DNA of 64,000 bases from Tepidimonas aquatica (GCF_007556585.1 NZ_VJNA01000013.1:1-64000); one strand, 5' to 3'; counted from the stretch's first letter, positions 12,115 through 23,019 are shown. Notes: generated from the letters alone by a model not told the origin. Program-made: numbers and translations.

Positions 12115-13413
12115 TCAGCGCGCGGCGCGCAGCTCGGCCGCCCAAGCAGCGGCCTGGTCCAGCGGCCGCCGTTGCTGCTCGGTGATCGGCCCCACACCTT
12201 CGCGCAGCGGCTTGATCGCCACCATGCCTTGGGCCAGCTCGTCGGTACCAAAAATCAGCGCGTAGCGCGCGCCGCTGGCATCCGCTTTTTTGAACTGTGC
12301 CTTCATGCTGGCCAAGCCATCGGCGGTGCTGGCATGCATGACCACTTCCAGCCCGGCGGCGCGCAGCGCGCGCAGGGTCGGCAGCACCTGCGGCCACGCG
12401 GCGGCGTCGGGCACGATCGCGTAGGCGTCCGGCACCGGCACCGCGGGCAAGCGCTGCTGGGCTTTGAGCAGCTCCAGCAGCCGCTCGACCCCCATAGCCC
12501 AGCCCACCCCCGGAGCCGGTTTGCCACCCAGCTCGGCCACCAGGCCGTCGTAGCGGCCGCCGGCGCAAACGGTGCCTTGGGCCCCCAACGACGTCGTGAC
12601 GAACTCGAACACCGTGTGGTGGTAGTAGTCCAGCCCGCGCACCAGGCGCGGGTTGATGCGGTAGCCAATACCCAGCGCGTCCAGCAGTCGACACACCTGA
12701 TCGAAGTGCGCGCGCGACGCCGCGCCCAGGTGGTCCAGCAGCTTGGGGGCGGCCTCCACCAACGGCTGCATGGCCGGGTTCTTGGTGTCGAGGATGCGCA
12801 GCGGGTTGGTGTACAGCCGCCGTTGCGCGTCGGCGTCGAGCTGGTCGCGATGCTGCTCGAAATACGCGATCAGCGCCTGCCGGTGCGCCGCGCGCTCGGC
12901 CGGCTGGCCCAGCGTGTTGAGCTCCAGCGTCACATCCTGCACGCCCAGCTCGGCCCACAGATCGGCGGCCAGCGCGATCACCTCCGCGTCAGCTTCCGGA
13001 CCGGCCAGTCCGAGCGCCTCGATGCCGATTTGGTGAAACTGCCGGTAGCGCCCGCGCTGCGGCCGCTCGTGGCGGAACATCGGCCCCATGTAATACAGGC
13101 GCTTGGGCCCGTCGTACAGCAGGTTGTGTTCGACCACCGCCCGCACCACGCCGGCGGTGCCCTCGGGGCGCAGCGCCAACTGTTCGCTGTTGAGGCGGTC
13201 TTCGAAGGCGTACATCTCCTTTTCGACGATGTCGGTCACTTCGCCCAGCCCGCGCACAAACAGCGCCAGCGGCTCCACGATGGGGGTGCGCAGGTTGCGG
13301 TAGCCGTAACGGGCCAGCAGCGCGCGCACGCGCGCTTCCAGCCACTCCCAGTGCGCCGAGTCGGGCGGCGCGATGTCGTTCATGCCTTTGACGGCGGTGA
13401 TGCGTTCACTCAT
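12115..13413 (-). CDS. hisS: Histidyl-tRNA synthetase
   Basis: The 432-residue class II synthetase charges tRNA-His. Visible features are the N-terminal [13 protein letters not shown], motif 2 ([20 protein letters not shown]) and the HisRS-specific [15 protein letters not shown] and [10 protein letters not shown]-terminal anticodon-binding domain follows. The start at 13413 ([10 protein letters not shown]) fits the family; reading further upstream runs back into ispG DNA in another frame. It lies 73 bases after ispG. Confidence 0.97.
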   Translation of the reverse strand: MSERITAVKGMNDIAPPDSAHWEWLEARVRALLARYGYRNLRTPIVEPLALFVRGLGEVTDIVEKEMYAFEDRLNSEQLALRPEGTAGVVRAVVEHNLLYDGPKRLYYMGPMFRHERPQRGRYRQFHQIGIEALGLAGPEADAEVIALAADLWAELGVQDVTLELNTLGQPAERAAHRQALIAYFEQHRDQLDADAQRRLYTNPLRILDTKNPAMQPLVEAAPKLLDHLGAASRAHFDQVCRLLDALGIGYRINPRLVRGLDYYHHTVFEFVTTSLGAQGTVCAGGRYDGLVAELGGKPAPGVGWAMGVERLLELLKAQQRLPAVPVPDAYAIVPDAAAWPQVLPTLRALRAAGLEVVMHASTADGLASMKAQFKKADASGARYALIFGTDELAQGMVAIKPLREGVGPITEQQRRPLDQAAAWAAELRAAR

Positions 13414-13486
13414 GATGGATGGTTCAATGGGGGCGGCACGGGTCACACCCGCCTTGCGGGACGTGGGCCGCGCGACACCCACCGGG

Positions 13487-14782
13487 TCAATGGCCGTGGG
13501 CGCCCCAGCGGCGCGCCACGTAGTCTTCGACGATTTGACGGAACTCCTCGGCGATGCGCTCGCCGCGCAGCGTGGCCACCTTGCGGCCATCGAGGTACAC
13601 CGGGGCGGCCGGGGCCTCGCCGGTGCCCGGCAGGCTGATGCCGATGTCGGCGTGTTTGCTTTCACCCGGCCCGTTGACGATGCAGCCCATGACGGCGACT
13701 TTGAGGTTTTCCACGCCGGGGTAGCGGCGACGCCACTCGGGCATGGCGGCGCGCAGGTGGTCGTCGATCTGCTTGGCCAGTTGCTGGAACACCGTGCTGG
13801 TGGTGCGGCCACACCCCGGGCACGCGGTCACGCTGGGCACAAAGGCGCGCAGTCCCAGCGCCTGCAAAATCTCCAGCGCCACGACGACCTCCTGCGTGCG
13901 GGGCTCGCCCGGCTGAGGGGTGAGGCTGACGCGGATCGTGTCGCCGATGCCTTGCTGGAGCAACACGGCCAGCGCCGCCGCCGACGCCACCGTGCCTTTG
14001 GTGCCCATGCCGGCTTCGGTCAGCCCCAGGTGCAGCGGGTGGTCGCAGCGGCGCGCCAACTCCTGGTACACCGCGATCAGGTCCTGCGCGTTGGACACCT
14101 TGCACGACAGCACGATATCCTGCGGCGCCATGCCCAGCGCCATCGCCCGCTGCGCCGAGGCCAGCGCCGACGTGATCAGCGCCTCGTACATCACCTGGCG
14201 CGCGTCCCACGGTTGCGCCCGGCGTGCGTTGCGGTCCATCAGCTCGGCCAGCAGCTCCTGGTCCAGGCTGCCCCAGTTGACGCCGATGCGCACCGGCCGC
14301 CCATGGCGCAACGCGGTTTCGATCATCTGCGCAAACTGTTTGTCTTTTTTGTCGCCGCGCCCAACGTTGCCGGGGTTGATGCGGTACTTGGACAGCGCCT
14401 CGGCCATCGCCGGGTGGTCGGCCAGCAGGTGGTGCCCGTTGAAATGAAAGTCGCCGATCAGGGGCACGTCCACCCCCATGCGGTCGAGCTGCTCGCGGAT
14501 GTGCGGCACCGCCCGGGCGGCCTCGTCGTTGTTGACCGTGATGCGCACCAACTCCGACCCCGCTTGCGCCAGCTCCTTGACCTGGATCGCGGTGGCGATG
14601 GCGTCGGCGGTGTCGGTGTTGGTCATCGACTGCACACGCACCGGTGCATCGCCCCCCACGGTGACGCGGTTGTTGCCCCACGCCACCACCCCTTGGCGCG
14701 AGCGGCGCGGCGCGGAGCCGCCCAGCGGGATCGGGTGCTCAGCCTCGGGGGGCAGGCACGGGGGTGTGGCTGTGGCGGTCAT
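13487..14782 (-). CDS. ispG: 4-hydroxy-3-methylbut-2-enyl diphosphate synthase (IspG)
   Basis: This 431-residue iron-sulfur enzyme performs the penultimate step of the MEP isoprenoid pathway. The [4Fe-4S] ligands are recognisable in ACPGCGRT and [10 protein letters not shown], and the TIM-barrel part includes VQSMTNTDT and NPGNVGRG. The length is typical for the bacterial two-domain form. It follows the rodZ-like gene by 10 bases and precedes hisS, the conserved order. Confidence 0.97.
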   Translation of the reverse strand: MTATATPPCLPPEAEHPIPLGGSAPRRSRQGVVAWGNNRVTVGGDAPVRVQSMTNTDTADAIATAIQVKELAQAGSELVRITVNNDEAARAVPHIREQLDRMGVDVPLIGDFHFNGHHLLADHPAMAEALSKYRINPGNVGRGDKKDKQFAQMIETALRHGRPVRIGVNWGSLDQELLAELMDRNARRAQPWDARQVMYEALITSALASAQRAMALGMAPQDIVLSCKVSNAQDLIAVYQELARRCDHPLHLGLTEAGMGTKGTVASAAALAVLLQQGIGDTIRVSLTPQPGEPRTQEVVVALEILQALGLRAFVPSVTACPGCGRTTSTVFQQLAKQIDDHLRAAMPEWRRRYPGVENLKVAVMGCIVNGPGESKHADIGISLPGTGEAPAAPVYLDGRKVATLRGERIAEEFRQIVEDYVARRWGAHGH

Positions 14783-14792
14783 GGTGTGGCGA

Positions 14793-15686
14793 TCAGCGAA
14801 CCTCGAAACGGGCCACGTTGTTGCGCGTCACGGGCATCAGGTCGAACGGCTGGCCCCGCACGCTCACCTGGGTCGCGTCCGCCCGGCCCACGGTGACGGC
14901 CAGCGGTGCGTCGTCGGCCGACAGGCTGACCACCTCGCCCGGCTGTACGTTGCGCTGCAGCAGCACGCGCCCGGATGCCCCCACGACCTGCACCCAACTG
15001 GTGGCCACAACGCGCACGGTCAGCAGCGCGTTGGTCGCAACGGGTGTCGGGGCCGCGGCGGACGGTGCCGCGCCGGAGGCGGTGGCGTGCGCCGGCACCG
15101 GCGGTTCGGCCGCGGGTGCAGCGGCAGGCGTAGACGGTGACGAAGGCGCTGCCGTCGCGGATGCCTCGGCAACGGCTGGGGCCGCCGTGGCCCCCGGCGG
15201 CGGGCCAGGCTCGGCCGGCGCAGCGGCCGGCGAGGCTGCGGTGGAGCGTTCGTCCTCGTGCGGGCGCTGCGGCAGCCACCACCACGCCAGCGCGGCCACG
15301 CCCAACAGCAGCAGCGCCAGCAGCCATGGCAGGCGGCGGGTATGGGCGCCTGGGTCGGCAAAGGCCAGCGGCTGGTCCTCACGCGGCATCGGTGTGGCCA
15401 GGTCCCCGCTGACCGGTACCAGGCGCGGCGCCGCGGTGCTGGGCAAGGCGGCCAGGATCGGCGCCGGGTCGAGCTTGAGCGCCCGGCACACGCTCAACGC
15501 CAGGGCACGGGTGAACGTGGCGTCGGGCAGCGCGTCGTACGCACCGGCCTCCAGCGCTTGCAGACGCTGCACCGGCACCTTCAGCGTGGCCGCCAGCGTT
15601 TCGATCGGCAGCCCGGCTCGCTCGCGGGCCAGACGCAGTTGCACCCCGGCGTCCGGGGCCGGGTGGTTCGGCGCCGCCTCATTCAT
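14793..15686 (-). CDS. RodZ-like helix-turn-helix membrane protein
   Basis: The 297-residue product has an N-terminal HTH_25-type domain ([22 protein letters not shown] and following), a single membrane span near residues 120-138 ([19 protein letters not shown]), a long Ala/Pro-rich linker and a C-terminal DUF4115 beta domain. This is the architecture of RodZ, which links MreB filaments to the cell wall machinery. The gene overlaps the pilF stop by 8 bases (start ATG at 15686). Position between pilF and ispG agrees with RodZ/YfgA in related genomes. Confidence 0.8.
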   Translation of the reverse strand: MNEAAPNHPAPDAGVQLRLARERAGLPIETLAATLKVPVQRLQALEAGAYDALPDATFTRALALSVCRALKLDPAPILAALPSTAAPRLVPVSGDLATPMPREDQPLAFADPGAHTRRLPWLLALLLLGVAALAWWWLPQRPHEDERSTAASPAAAPAEPGPPPGATAAPAVAEASATAAPSSPSTPAAAPAAEPPVPAHATASGAAPSAAAPTPVATNALLTVRVVATSWVQVVGASGRVLLQRNVQPGEVVSLSADDAPLAVTVGRADATQVSVRGQPFDLMPVTRNNVARFEVR

Positions 15687-16485
15687 CGAACGCCCCCCGC
15701 TCGTAGGACCCGGCTTCGCGCGAAGCCGGAAAACGGCGGCGCAGCTGCTCGCCCAGCTGCTGCGCCGCCTCGCGGTTGCCCAGGCGACGCTCGATCTTGA
15801 CGCCAAGCCACAACGACTCGGCGTTGGCCAGCTCGGAGTTGTTCAGACGGCGCGCGTAAAACCGCGCACGCTCGTCGTCGCCGCGCTGGTGCAACAGCAA
15901 CGCCAGGTTGTACATCGTGATGGGGTTGCCCGGGTCGAGCTCGAACGCGCGCAGCAACGCGCGCTCAGCGTCCTGACGCTGGCCGGCGCGCGCTTGGCAC
16001 ACCCCCAGCGCCAGCCAGGTGCGCGCCACACCGCGGTAGCCAGGCGTGTCCAGCGCGCGGCGCAGCGCGTCGAACGACGCCGGGTAGCGTGCCTCCTGAC
16101 ACAGCATCCAGCCGTAGTTGTGCCACGTATCCCCATCGCGCGGGTCGAGCCGCAGGGCCTGCTGAAAGCTGTCTTCGGCCAGCCGGCTGTCGCGCAGCGC
16201 CGTGTAGATCAGGCCACGCAGGTTGAACGCAGCCGGGTAAGTGGGGTCGATCTGGATGGCCTGCTTGACCTCGTCCAGCGCCACCGTGTACTGGCCTTGC
16301 TCGAAGTAGCCCGCCGCCAGCTCCACACGGGTGCGGGCGCGCTTGCGCTGCGGTGGCTCGTCGGATTCGGTCACCCAGTCCTGCCCAGCCCCGGTCGGGC
16401 GTGCGCCGCCGGCGCACCCCACCAAGGTGGCAGCCAGCAGCAGCACCAGCAGCGCTGACGACCACCCACGCAGCGCCCGGCTCAT
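15679..16485 (-). CDS. pilF: PilF/PilW-type TPR lipoprotein (type IV pilus biogenesis)
   Basis: The 268-residue product begins with a lipoprotein signal peptide whose lipobox is LVGC at about residues 21-24. Some six TPR motifs follow, with repeated features such as [19 protein letters not shown] and [17 protein letters not shown]. PilF/PilW is the pilotin that carries the PilQ secretin to the outer membrane. The start ATG overlaps the rlmN stop (ATGA). No other pilus gene is in the window, but this location beside rlmN is standard. Confidence 0.85.
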   Translation of the reverse strand: MSRALRGWSSALLVLLLAATLVGCAGGARPTGAGQDWVTESDEPPQRKRARTRVELAAGYFEQGQYTVALDEVKQAIQIDPTYPAAFNLRGLIYTALRDSRLAEDSFQQALRLDPRDGDTWHNYGWMLCQEARYPASFDALRRALDTPGYRGVARTWLALGVCQARAGQRQDAERALLRAFELDPGNPITMYNLALLLHQRGDDERARFYARRLNNSELANAESLWLGVKIERRLGNREAAQQLGEQLRRRFPASREAGSYERGAFDE

Positions 16486-17633
16486 GCCGCGGCCTCCTGG
16501 GCAGCGGGCCGCGTACGCTCGACGGCCAGCCGCAGCGTGCCACGGCGCGCCAGGCGCTCGCGCACGCGGGTACGGTCCAGCACGTCGCCGGCCAATTGGC
16601 CACACGCCGCGTCGATGTCGTCGCCGCGGGTCTTGCGCACCGTGGTGACGATGCCGGCGCCGTTGAGGCGGTCGGCAAACGCCTTGACCGCCTCCGGGCG
16701 CGAGCGCCGCAGGCCCGACGCCGCAAACGGGTTGAACGGGATCAGGTTGATCTTGCACGGCACCCCCCGTCCGCGGTGGGTGCGCAGCAGGGTCAGCAGC
16801 TGCTCGGCGTGCGCCAGCGTATCGTTGACGCCGTCGAGCATGCAGTATTCGAACGTGATGAAGTCACGCGGAGCGGCCGGAAGGTAGCGCAGGCAGGCAT
16901 CGAGCAGCTCGGCCAGTGGGTACTTGCGGTTCAGCGGCACCAGTTCGTCGCGCAGCGCGTCGTTGGGCGCATGCAGCGATACCGCCAGCGCCACCGGGCA
17001 GTCCTGCGCCAGCCGGTCGATCATCGGCACCACGCCGGAGGTCGACACCGTGACGCGCCGGCGCGACAGGCCGTAGCCGTGGTCGTCCAGCATCACCCGC
17101 AGCGCCGGCACCAGCGCCGCGTAGTTTTGCAGCGGCTCGCCCATGCCCATCATGACCACGTTGGAAATGACGCGCTCGTGCGTGCCCAAGCGCCGCCGCA
17201 ACGCGTGCTCGGCGTACCACAGCTGGGCGATGATTTCGCCGGTGGTGAGGTTGCGGCTGAAACCCTGGTGGCCGGTGGCGCAAAAGCGGCAGGCCACCGC
17301 GCAGCCGGCTTGGCTCGACACGCACAGCGTACCGCGGTCGTCTTCGGGAATGTAAACCGTTTCGACCGCGTTGCCGTCGCCAACGTCGAACAGCCACTTG
17401 ATGGTGCCGTCGCCCGACACCTGCTCGGCCAGCACAGGCAGCGCGCGCACCTGCGCCAGCCCGGCCAAGCGCTGGCGCAGGTCGCGCGCCAGGTCGCTCA
17501 TGGCGTCGAAATCGGCCACCCCTTTTTGGTGGATCCAGCGAAACAGCTGCACCGCGCGAAAGCGCTTGTGGCCCAGCCGCTCGCACCAGGCGGCCAACCC
17601 CTCGAGGTCGAAATCGAGCAAATTGGCCGTCAT
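16482..17633 (-). CDS. rlmN: Dual-specificity RNA methyltransferase RlmN
   Basis: This 383-residue radical SAM enzyme methylates C2 of A2503 in 23S rRNA and of A37 in some tRNAs. The [4Fe-4S] cluster motif is C111-x3-C115-x2-C118 (CAVACRFC). The second catalytic cysteine lies in the C-terminal segment DIDAACGQL. The N-terminal part has the accessory HhH-like region. The start at 17633 ([13 protein letters not shown]) fits the family. It follows ndk by 7 bases. Confidence 0.96.
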   Translation of the reverse strand: MTANLLDFDLEGLAAWCERLGHKRFRAVQLFRWIHQKGVADFDAMSDLARDLRQRLAGLAQVRALPVLAEQVSGDGTIKWLFDVGDGNAVETVYIPEDDRGTLCVSSQAGCAVACRFCATGHQGFSRNLTTGEIIAQLWYAEHALRRRLGTHERVISNVVMMGMGEPLQNYAALVPALRVMLDDHGYGLSRRRVTVSTSGVVPMIDRLAQDCPVALAVSLHAPNDALRDELVPLNRKYPLAELLDACLRYLPAAPRDFITFEYCMLDGVNDTLAHAEQLLTLLRTHRGRGVPCKINLIPFNPFAASGLRRSRPEAVKAFADRLNGAGIVTTVRKTRGDDIDAACGQLAGDVLDRTRVRERLARRGTLRLAVERTRPAAQEAAA

Positions 17634-17640
17634 GGCATCG

Positions 17641-18066
17641 TCAGCGCGAGTAAATGTTCATGCCGGGGAAGAAAAACGCCACTTCGACGGCCGCCGTCTC
17701 AGGCGCGTCGGAGCCATGCACCGCGTTGGCGTCGATGCTGTCGGCAAAGTCGGCGCGGATGGTGCCGGGGGCGGCTTTCTTGGGGTCGGTGGCACCCATC
17801 AGCTCGCGGTTCTTGGCGATGGCGTTTTCGCCCTCGAGCACCTGCACCATCACCGGACCGGACACCATGAAGTCGACCAGGTCCTTGAAAAACGGGCGCT
17901 CTTTGTGCACGGCGTAAAACGCCTCGGCCTCGCGGCGCGACAGGTGCACCATCTTGGCCGCGACGATCTTGAGACCGGCGGCTTCGAAGCGGCTGTAGAT
18001 TTGACCGATGACGTTCTTGGCAACGGCGTCGGGCTTGATGATGGAAAGGGTTCGTTCGATGGCCAT
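17641..18066 (-). CDS. ndk: Nucleoside diphosphate kinase
   Basis: The 141-residue enzyme transfers the gamma phosphate between nucleoside triphosphates and diphosphates through a phosphohistidine, H117 in NAVHGSDA. The length and N-terminus ([18 protein letters not shown]) are exactly family-like; a longer reading five codons upstream is less likely. It heads the rlmN-pilF-rodZ run. Confidence 0.98.
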   Translation of the reverse strand: MAIERTLSIIKPDAVAKNVIGQIYSRFEAAGLKIVAAKMVHLSRREAEAFYAVHKERPFFKDLVDFMVSGPVMVQVLEGENAIAKNRELMGATDPKKAAPGTIRADFADSIDANAVHGSDAPETAAVEVAFFFPGMNIYSR

Positions 18067-18099
18067 GGTGTTTGCGTGCAATGATAAAGAAAACCTGAG

Positions 18100-18105
18100 A
18101 TTTTA
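18100..18105 (-). promoter_or_regulatory. Candidate -10 element upstream of ndk
   Basis: The minus strand reads TAAAAT 34 bases before the ndk start, in an AT-rich patch at the rluB stop codon. No clear -35 hexamer accompanies it. The AT-richness stands out against the GC-rich surroundings. Confidence 0.28.
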
Positions 18106-19017
18106 GCTGTTGCGCGCCGGCTTGGGGCGGCTGGGGCGAGGCCCCGCGCCGCGCGGTGGGCCGCTGCGACGCCGTGGCGCCTGCGGGCGCTGCGGCACCG
18201 CCATGCCGGCGTGCTGCAGCAGGGCCTGCACCTCGGGCGCGGGCAACTCCACCCAGGCGCCGCGGCGCAGCCCCCGCGGCAGTGTCACCTGGCCGTAGCG
18301 CACCCGGATCAGGCGGCTGACCACGTGGCCCACCGCCTCGAACAAGCGCCGGACCTCGCGGTTGCGCCCTTCGGCCAGCACCACGCGGTACCAGCGGTTG
18401 GCGCCGCTGCCGCCGGCGTCGTCCAACGCCAGCACGCGCGCCGGGCCGTCGTCCAGCGTCACGCCATCGAGCAGCCGCTGGCGCTCCTCGGTGCTGAGCG
18501 CGCCCAGGATACGCACCGCGTATTCACGCTCCAGCCCATAGCGCGGGTGCATCAGCCGGTTGGCCAGCTCGCCCGAGTCGGTGAACAGCAGCAGCCCCTC
18601 GGTGTTGATGTCGAGCCGTCCCACCGCCATCCACTTGCCGCTGCGCAGCCGCGGCAGGCGGGCAAACACGGTCGGGCGGTTTTGGGGATCGTCCAGCGTC
18701 ACCACCTCGCCGGTGGGCTTGTGGTACAGCAGCACGCGGGGCAGGCGCGTCGGCGCGGCACGCCAGCGCACCAACTGGCCGTCGAAGCGGATCACGTCGC
18801 CAGCGGTCACACGCTGCCCGGTGTGGGCCGGCTGCCCGTTGACGGTGACGCGCCCGGCGGCGATGGCCTGCTCCATGTCGGCGCGCGAACCCAGCCCAAG
18901 TTGGGCCAGCACTTTGTGCAGCTTGACGCTGCTGGGGGCCGCGGGCACCTCGGTCGCACGGGTGCGACGCGGGCTGCTCGGCGCGCGCCCGGGGCGCGGT
19001 GTCGGTGGGGTGTTCAT
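18103..19017 (-). CDS. rluB: 23S rRNA pseudouridine synthase, RluB/RsuA family
   Basis: The 304-residue product has an S4 RNA-binding domain ([18 protein letters not shown], residues 32-50) followed by the RsuA-type catalytic domain with the active-site aspartate D136 in [16 protein letters not shown]. RluB makes pseudouridine 2605 of 23S rRNA. The N-terminal and C-terminal ends are Arg/Pro-rich, common in this group. Its start overlaps the scpB stop by 4 bases, and the scpB-rluB pairing is conserved. RluE/RsuA specificity is less likely given the neighbour. Confidence 0.88.
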   Translation of the reverse strand: MNTPPTPRPGRAPSSPRRTRATEVPAAPSSVKLHKVLAQLGLGSRADMEQAIAAGRVTVNGQPAHTGQRVTAGDVIRFDGQLVRWRAAPTRLPRVLLYHKPTGEVVTLDDPQNRPTVFARLPRLRSGKWMAVGRLDINTEGLLLFTDSGELANRLMHPRYGLEREYAVRILGALSTEERQRLLDGVTLDDGPARVLALDDAGGSGANRWYRVVLAEGRNREVRRLFEAVGHVVSRLIRVRYGQVTLPRGLRRGAWVELPAPEVQALLQHAGMAVPQRPQAPRRRSGPPRGAGPRPSRPKPARNS

Positions 19018-19589
19018 GGTGTCGAGGATTGTTCGGGGGGTGCGGGGTCCAGGCCCGGCAGTTCAGGGCCGGGGTCGGGGGCGTCGTGCAAGGCGGGCAG
19101 AGCCGCCAGCGACGGCAGCCCCATGTCGTCCAGGAACTGCCGCGTGGTGGCGTACAGCGCCGGGCGACCGACGGTGTCGCGGTGCCCGACGACCTCGATC
19201 CAGCCGCGTTCCTCGAGCTGGCGCAGGATCGGGGTGCCCAGCGTCACGCCACGGATGGCTTCGATGTCGCCGCGCGTCACCGGCTGCCGGTAGGCAATGA
19301 CCGCCAGCGTTTCCAACACGGCGCGGCTGTAGCGGGGCGGCTTTTCTGGGTGCAGACGCTGCAAAAACGGGTGCACATGCGGCCGGCTCTGGAACCGCCA
19401 GCCGTCGGCCACCTCCACCAGCGCCAGGCCGCGCCCTTGCCATGCCTGCCGAAGGTCGTGCAGCGCGGCCAGCACCTCGGTGCGTGTCAGCGTGCCGTCA
19501 AACAGCGCCACCAACTCCGCCAGCGGCAGCGGCCGGCCGGCGCACAACAGGGCCGCCTCCAGTATCTGTTGGGCCTCGTCGCGCTGCAT
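19014..19589 (-). CDS. scpB: Segregation and condensation protein B
   Basis: The 191-residue product has the two winged-helix domains of ScpB. The recognisable segments are [11 protein letters not shown] at the start and [27 protein letters not shown] in two parts around residues 88-115. It binds ScpA and SMC to form the condensin that compacts the chromosome. The C-terminus is Pro/Asp-rich and variable. It starts 5 bases after rluD and overlaps rluB. A scpA is not adjacent in this window. Confidence 0.92.
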   Translation of the reverse strand: MQRDEAQQILEAALLCAGRPLPLAELVALFDGTLTRTEVLAALHDLRQAWQGRGLALVEVADGWRFQSRPHVHPFLQRLHPEKPPRYSRAVLETLAVIAYRQPVTRGDIEAIRGVTLGTPILRQLEERGWIEVVGHRDTVGRPALYATTRQFLDDMGLPSLAALPALHDAPDPGPELPGLDPAPPEQSSTP

Positions 19590-19594
19590 ACACC

Positions 19595-20623
19595 CTACTC
19601 CACCGCCTGGTCCGGGTCATCACCGGGCCACAAAAGCGCGCGATTGTAGTGCAGACCCGCGGCCTCGATGGCCTGCTGCACATCGGCGGGCAACGCACTG
19701 TCCCATACCATCCAGCGCCCCAGCACCGGGTGCGGCAGCCCCAGGCGTACCGCATGCAGCGCCTGCCGCGCCATGCCCCACGCCAGCCGGCCACCGTAGA
19801 GCAGGTCACCCACCAGAGGGTGCCCCAACCACGCCAGATGCACGCGAATCTGGTGCGTGCGACCGGTGTGCAGGCGGCATGCCAGCAGCGTGGCGGCGGT
19901 GTTGCCGTCGAGCACGCGCAGGTCGGTGCGGGCCGGCTTGGCCCCCGCGCCACCGCCGGGGTGCACGGCCATACGCAGACGCTGGCGGGGGTCGCGCCCG
20001 ATCGGTTGTTCGATCGTTTGGTGCGCCCCACCCTGCCAGCGGCCGTGCGCCAGTGCCACGTAGATGCGGCGCACACGCCGCGCGGCGATGGCGGCCACCA
20101 GCGCCTCGTAGGCCGGCGCGCTTTTGGCCACCACCATCAGGCCGCTGGTGTCCTTGTCGAGCCGGTGCACGATGCCCGCGCGCGGCAGTGCGGCCGCCCC
20201 GGCGTGGTGCGCCAGCAAGCCGTTGAGCAGGGTGCCGCTCCAGTGCCCAGCGCCGGGGTGCACCACCATGCCGACAGGCTTGTCCAGCACCGCAATGTGC
20301 TCGTCCTCAAACACGATCGGCAGCGCCATCGCCTGCGGCACGTAGGCCATGGCCTGCTCGCTGGGCCGCAGCAGCACGCGCACCGGCTCACCGACACGCA
20401 GCCGCTGCGCGCTTTTGCGCACCACCCGCCCAGCCACCTGCACCGCGCCGTCGTCGATGAGCTGCTGCAGGTAGGTGCGCGAAAACGCCTCCAGCTGCGC
20501 CGCCAGCCAACGGTCCAGCCGCTGGCCGTGGCCTGCCGCGTCCACCGTCAGCTCACGCAGTTCGGTGCCTTCGTCGTCGTCCGCCCCCTGGGGGGGGCAC
20601 GGGGCCTCTATAATTTTTTCCAT
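19595..20623 (-). CDS. rluD: 23S rRNA pseudouridine synthase RluD
   Basis: The 342-residue product has an S4 domain (about residues 33-80) and the RluA-family catalytic core with D156 in GIVHRLDKDTSGLMVVAK. RluD makes pseudouridines 1911, 1915 and 1917 in helix 69 of 23S rRNA. The start at 20623 (MEKIIEAPCPP) gives family-like length; upstream sequence belongs to the divergent bamD leader. It is divergent to bamD, the usual arrangement in beta-proteobacteria. Confidence 0.93.
   Translation of the reverse strand: MEKIIEAPCPPQGADDDEGTELRELTVDAAGHGQRLDRWLAAQLEAFSRTYLQQLIDDGAVQVAGRVVRKSAQRLRVGEPVRVLLRPSEQAMAYVPQAMALPIVFEDEHIAVLDKPVGMVVHPGAGHWSGTLLNGLLAHHAGAAALPRAGIVHRLDKDTSGLMVVAKSAPAYEALVAAIAARRVRRIYVALAHGRWQGGAHQTIEQPIGRDPRQRLRMAVHPGGGAGAKPARTDLRVLDGNTAATLLACRLHTGRTHQIRVHLAWLGHPLVGDLLYGGRLAWGMARQALHAVRLGLPHPVLGRWMVWDSALPADVQQAIEAAGLHYNRALLWPGDDPDQAVE
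20609..20614 (+). promoter_or_regulatory. Candidate -10 element for bamD
   Basis: A perfect TATAAT on the plus strand lies 53 bases before the bamD ATG, inside the first codons of the divergent rluD gene. The matching -35 region is GC-rich with no TTGACA-like hexamer. The T-run directly after it is within rluD codons. Confidence 0.4.
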
Positions 20624-20666
20624 CTTGATTGCAGGCGCGGCAGCGCGCCGTCTGGGGCGCCACCCG

Positions 20667-21488
20667 ATGAAACCGTTCGCATTATCCGTTGCTCCGCTGC
20701 GTCGCCCCACCCTGGCGGCGGCCGTGGTGCTGGCCCTGCTGGCCGGTTGCGCCAGCGGCCCCGAAAAAGACGTCACCGCCGGCTGGAGCCCCAACAAGCT
20801 CTACGCCGAGGCGATGGACGAGCGCGCCGCCGGCAATTACGACAAGGCCATCCAATACTTCGAAAAGCTCGAAGGGCGTGCCGCCGGCACCCCCCTGGCG
20901 CAGCAAGCCCAGCTGGAAAAAGCCTACGCACACTACAAAAACGGCGAGCCCGCGCAGGCCATCGCGACGCTGGACCGCTTCATGCGGCTGCATCCGGCCA
21001 GCCCGGCGCTGGACTATGCGCTGTACCTCAAAGGCTTGGTCAATTTCAACGACAACCTGGGCTTGTTCGGGTTTATCTCGCAGCAGGATTTGTCCGAGCG
21101 CGACCAAAAAGCCGCGAAGGATTCGTTCGAAGCGTTCAAGCAGCTGGTCGAGCGCTTCCCGGACTCCCGCTACGCCCCCGACGCGCGCCAGCGCATGGTG
21201 TACATCGTCAATGCGCTGGCGCAGTCGGAAGTGCACATCGCGCGCTACTACTACCGCCGCGGCGCTTACGTGGCGGCCATCAACCGCGCACAACAGGCCA
21301 TTCGCGACTACACCAACGTACCCGCCGCCGAAGAAGCTTTGTACCTGCTGTACAAGTCGTACGAGGCGCTGGGTATGGAGCAGCAGGCCAACGATGCGAG
21401 GCGCGTGCTGGAGGCCAACTTCCCCGCCAGCCCCCTGCTGACCCGCGGGCTGCAACGCGACAGCGGCCCGTGGTGGAAGCTGTGGTGA
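20667..21488 (+). CDS. bamD: Outer membrane assembly lipoprotein BamD
   Basis: The 273-residue product begins with a lipoprotein signal peptide (hydrophobic core LAAAVVLALLAGC, lipobox cysteine at about residue 28). Five TPR-like repeats follow, starting NKLYAEAMDERAAGNYDKAI. BamD (ComL) is the essential partner of BamA in beta-barrel insertion; BamB is encoded about 10 kb away in this window. The start at 20667 (MKPFALSV) places the signal peptide correctly. It is the only plus-strand gene in the first 25 kb apart from the IS flank. Confidence 0.95.
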   Translation: MKPFALSVAPLRRPTLAAAVVLALLAGCASGPEKDVTAGWSPNKLYAEAMDERAAGNYDKAIQYFEKLEGRAAGTPLAQQAQLEKAYAHYKNGEPAQAIATLDRFMRLHPASPALDYALYLKGLVNFNDNLGLFGFISQQDLSERDQKAAKDSFEAFKQLVERFPDSRYAPDARQRMVYIVNALAQSEVHIARYYYRRGAYVAAINRAQQAIRDYTNVPAAEEALYLLYKSYEALGMEQQANDARRVLEANFPASPLLTRGLQRDSGPWWKLW

Positions 21489-21489
21489 G

Positions 21490-21533
21490 CTAAAAAACAA
21501 CGACGGGCCGCCCGCTGGGGGCCAGCCCGTCGT
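21490..21533 (-). terminator. Intrinsic terminator of the rpsF-rplI cluster
   Basis: The inverted repeat ACGACGGGC (21500-21508) and GCCCGTCGT (21525-21533) forms a 9-bp stem. On the minus strand it is followed by TTGTTTTTT, a U-tract, so it terminates the ribosomal cluster just after rplI. The hairpin also lies right after the bamD stop and may act in both directions. Confidence 0.8.
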
Positions 21534-21581
21534 CGGTGGCAGGGCGCCGGGCCCACGTCGGGGTCCGGGTCAGCCGCGGCT

Positions 21582-22034
21582 TTAGACCGTCTCGCCCAAC
21601 ACCTGGACGTTGACGTCCACCACCACGTCGGTGTGCAGCGCCACCTGCACGGTGTAGTCGCCGACGTTTTTGAACACGCCGCTGGGCATGCGCACCTGCG
21701 ACTTGTGCACCGTGAAGCCGGCCTTGTTGAGCTCGGCGGCAATGTCGTGGTTGGTGACCGAGCCGAACAGGCGACCGTCGACGCCCGCTTTTTGCGTCAC
21801 CTTGACGGTGAAGCCGGCCAGTTTTTCGCCAATGGCCTTGGCTTCGGCCAGCTTGGCCGCGGCGGCCTTTTCCAATTCAGCGCGGCGCGCGTTGAACTCG
21901 TCGATGGCGGCCTGCGTGGCGCGGCGCGCACGGCCCGTCGGGATCAGGTAGTTGCGGGCGTAGCCGTCCTTGACCCTGACGATATCGCCGAGGTTGCCCA
22001 GGTTGACGACCTTGTCGAGCAGAATCACTTGCAT
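21582..22034 (-). CDS. rplI: 50S ribosomal protein L9
   Basis: The 150-residue product starts [19 protein letters not shown] and contains [13 protein letters not shown], the L9 signature. A long connecting helix (about residues 45-75, Ala/Glu/Lys-rich) joins the N-terminal rRNA-binding and C-terminal domains. L9 binds near the L1 stalk of the large subunit. It is last in the rpsF-priB-rpsR-rplI operon and is followed by a terminator. Confidence 0.98.
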   Translation of the reverse strand: MQVILLDKVVNLGNLGDIVRVKDGYARNYLIPTGRARRATQAAIDEFNARRAELEKAAAAKLAEAKAIGEKLAGFTVKVTQKAGVDGRLFGSVTNHDIAAELNKAGFTVHKSQVRMPSGVFKNVGDYTVQVALHTDVVVDVNVQVLGETV

Positions 22035-22048
22035 GGTGGCGGGCTCCT

Positions 22049-22327
22049 TCAGACGCGGTGCTGGTCGGTGTACGGCAGCAAAGCCAGGAAGCGCGCGCGT
22101 TTGATGGCGGTGGCCACCTGACGCTGGAAGATCGCGCGCGTGCCAGTCAGGCGCGCCGGGATGATCTTGCCGTTTTCGGCAATGAAATCCTTCAGCGTGT
22201 CGATGTCTTTGTAGTCCACCTCTTCGACGCCGGTGACGGTGAAGCGGCAGAACTTCTTGCGCTTGAACAGCGGGTTGCTGTTGACGCGCTTGGGCCGGTT
22301 GGCCGAGTTGCGTTGCGGTGCAGCCAT
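22049..22327 (-). CDS. rpsR: 30S ribosomal protein S18
   Basis: The 92-residue product has the S18 core ([12 protein letters not shown], then [12 protein letters not shown] and the [11 protein letters not shown] end). S18 binds the platform of the small subunit beside S6. The basic Asn/Arg-rich N-terminus is usual for beta-proteobacteria. It lies between priB and rplI with 9 and 14 base gaps. Confidence 0.98.
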   Translation of the reverse strand: MAAPQRNSANRPKRVNSNPLFKRKKFCRFTVTGVEEVDYKDIDTLKDFIAENGKIIPARLTGTRAIFQRQVATAIKRARFLALLPYTDQHRV

Positions 22328-22336
22328 GATGGTTTC

Positions 22337-22654
22337 CTACTGCGGTTCGAATGTCTGAATGTGTAAGACGACGCCGTGTCCACGGCGCGGGGAGGCAAGA
22401 AAGCCTTCGCACCGCAATCCGCTGCCGAGATCGGTTCGGGCCAGCCGTTCGGCCAGCGGGCCAAAGGCCACGGCCTTCAGGCGCAGGGCCACGAGGTGCT
22501 CGCCCCCGGCCTCGCTTTGCAGCGACTGGTGCTCCAGCACCACATCCTGCGCAGCCAAGCCTGCTGGGGTATAGCGCAGCGCCGCTTTTTCGGCCAGCCG
22601 CGCCTGCAGCTGCAATCGGTTGGTCAACGGATCGACGGCGCCTAGCGCCCTCAA
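22337..22654 (-). CDS. priB: Primosomal replication protein N (PriB)
   Basis: The 105-residue OB-fold protein binds single-stranded DNA and supports PriA-dependent replication restart. It resembles a short [22 protein letters not shown] at the start and [11 protein letters not shown] at the end. The start is a TTG (22654) that overlaps the rpsF stop in TTGA, implying translational coupling. The operon position between rpsF and rpsR is diagnostic. Confidence 0.92.
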   Translation of the reverse strand: MRALGAVDPLTNRLQLQARLAEKAALRYTPAGLAAQDVVLEHQSLQSEAGGEHLVALRLKAVAFGPLAERLARTDLGSGLRCEGFLASPRRGHGVVLHIQTFEPQ

Positions 22655-23019
22655 GCGGCGGCTTCCTGTTGGGCCTGGGCCTTGCGCGCTTCCTCGCGCT
22701 CGACGGCTTTCATCATGGCCGACGGACCCGTTTCAGCCTTCTTCTTCTGCACCACCAAGTGGCGCAGCACGGCGTCGTTGAAGCGGAACGCCGTCTCGAG
22801 CTCGGCCATCACCTCTTTGCCGGCCTCGATGTTCAGACACAGGTAGTGCGCCTTTGACAGCTTGTTGATCTGGTAAGCCAGCTGACGGCGGCCCCAGTCT
22901 TCCACGCGGTGGATGATGCCGCCACCGGCGGTGATCATCCCCTTGTAGCGCTCCAGCATGGCGGGCACCTGCTCGCTCTGATCCGGGTGGATCAGCATGA
23001 CGATTTCGTAGTGACGCAT
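22651..23019 (-). CDS. rpsF: 30S ribosomal protein S6
   Basis: The 122-residue product starts [18 protein letters not shown] and contains the S6 segment [17 protein letters not shown]. The tail is Ala/Glu/Gln-rich. S6 forms a heterodimer with S18, whose gene is in the same operon. A strong AAGGAG ribosome-binding site 5 bases upstream fixes the start at 23019; a longer frame upstream is not used. Confidence 0.98.
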   Translation of the reverse strand: MRHYEIVMLIHPDQSEQVPAMLERYKGMITAGGGIIHRVEDWGRRQLAYQINKLSKAHYLCLNIEAGKEVMAELETAFRFNDAVLRHLVVQKKKAETGPSAMMKAVEREEARKAQAQQEAAA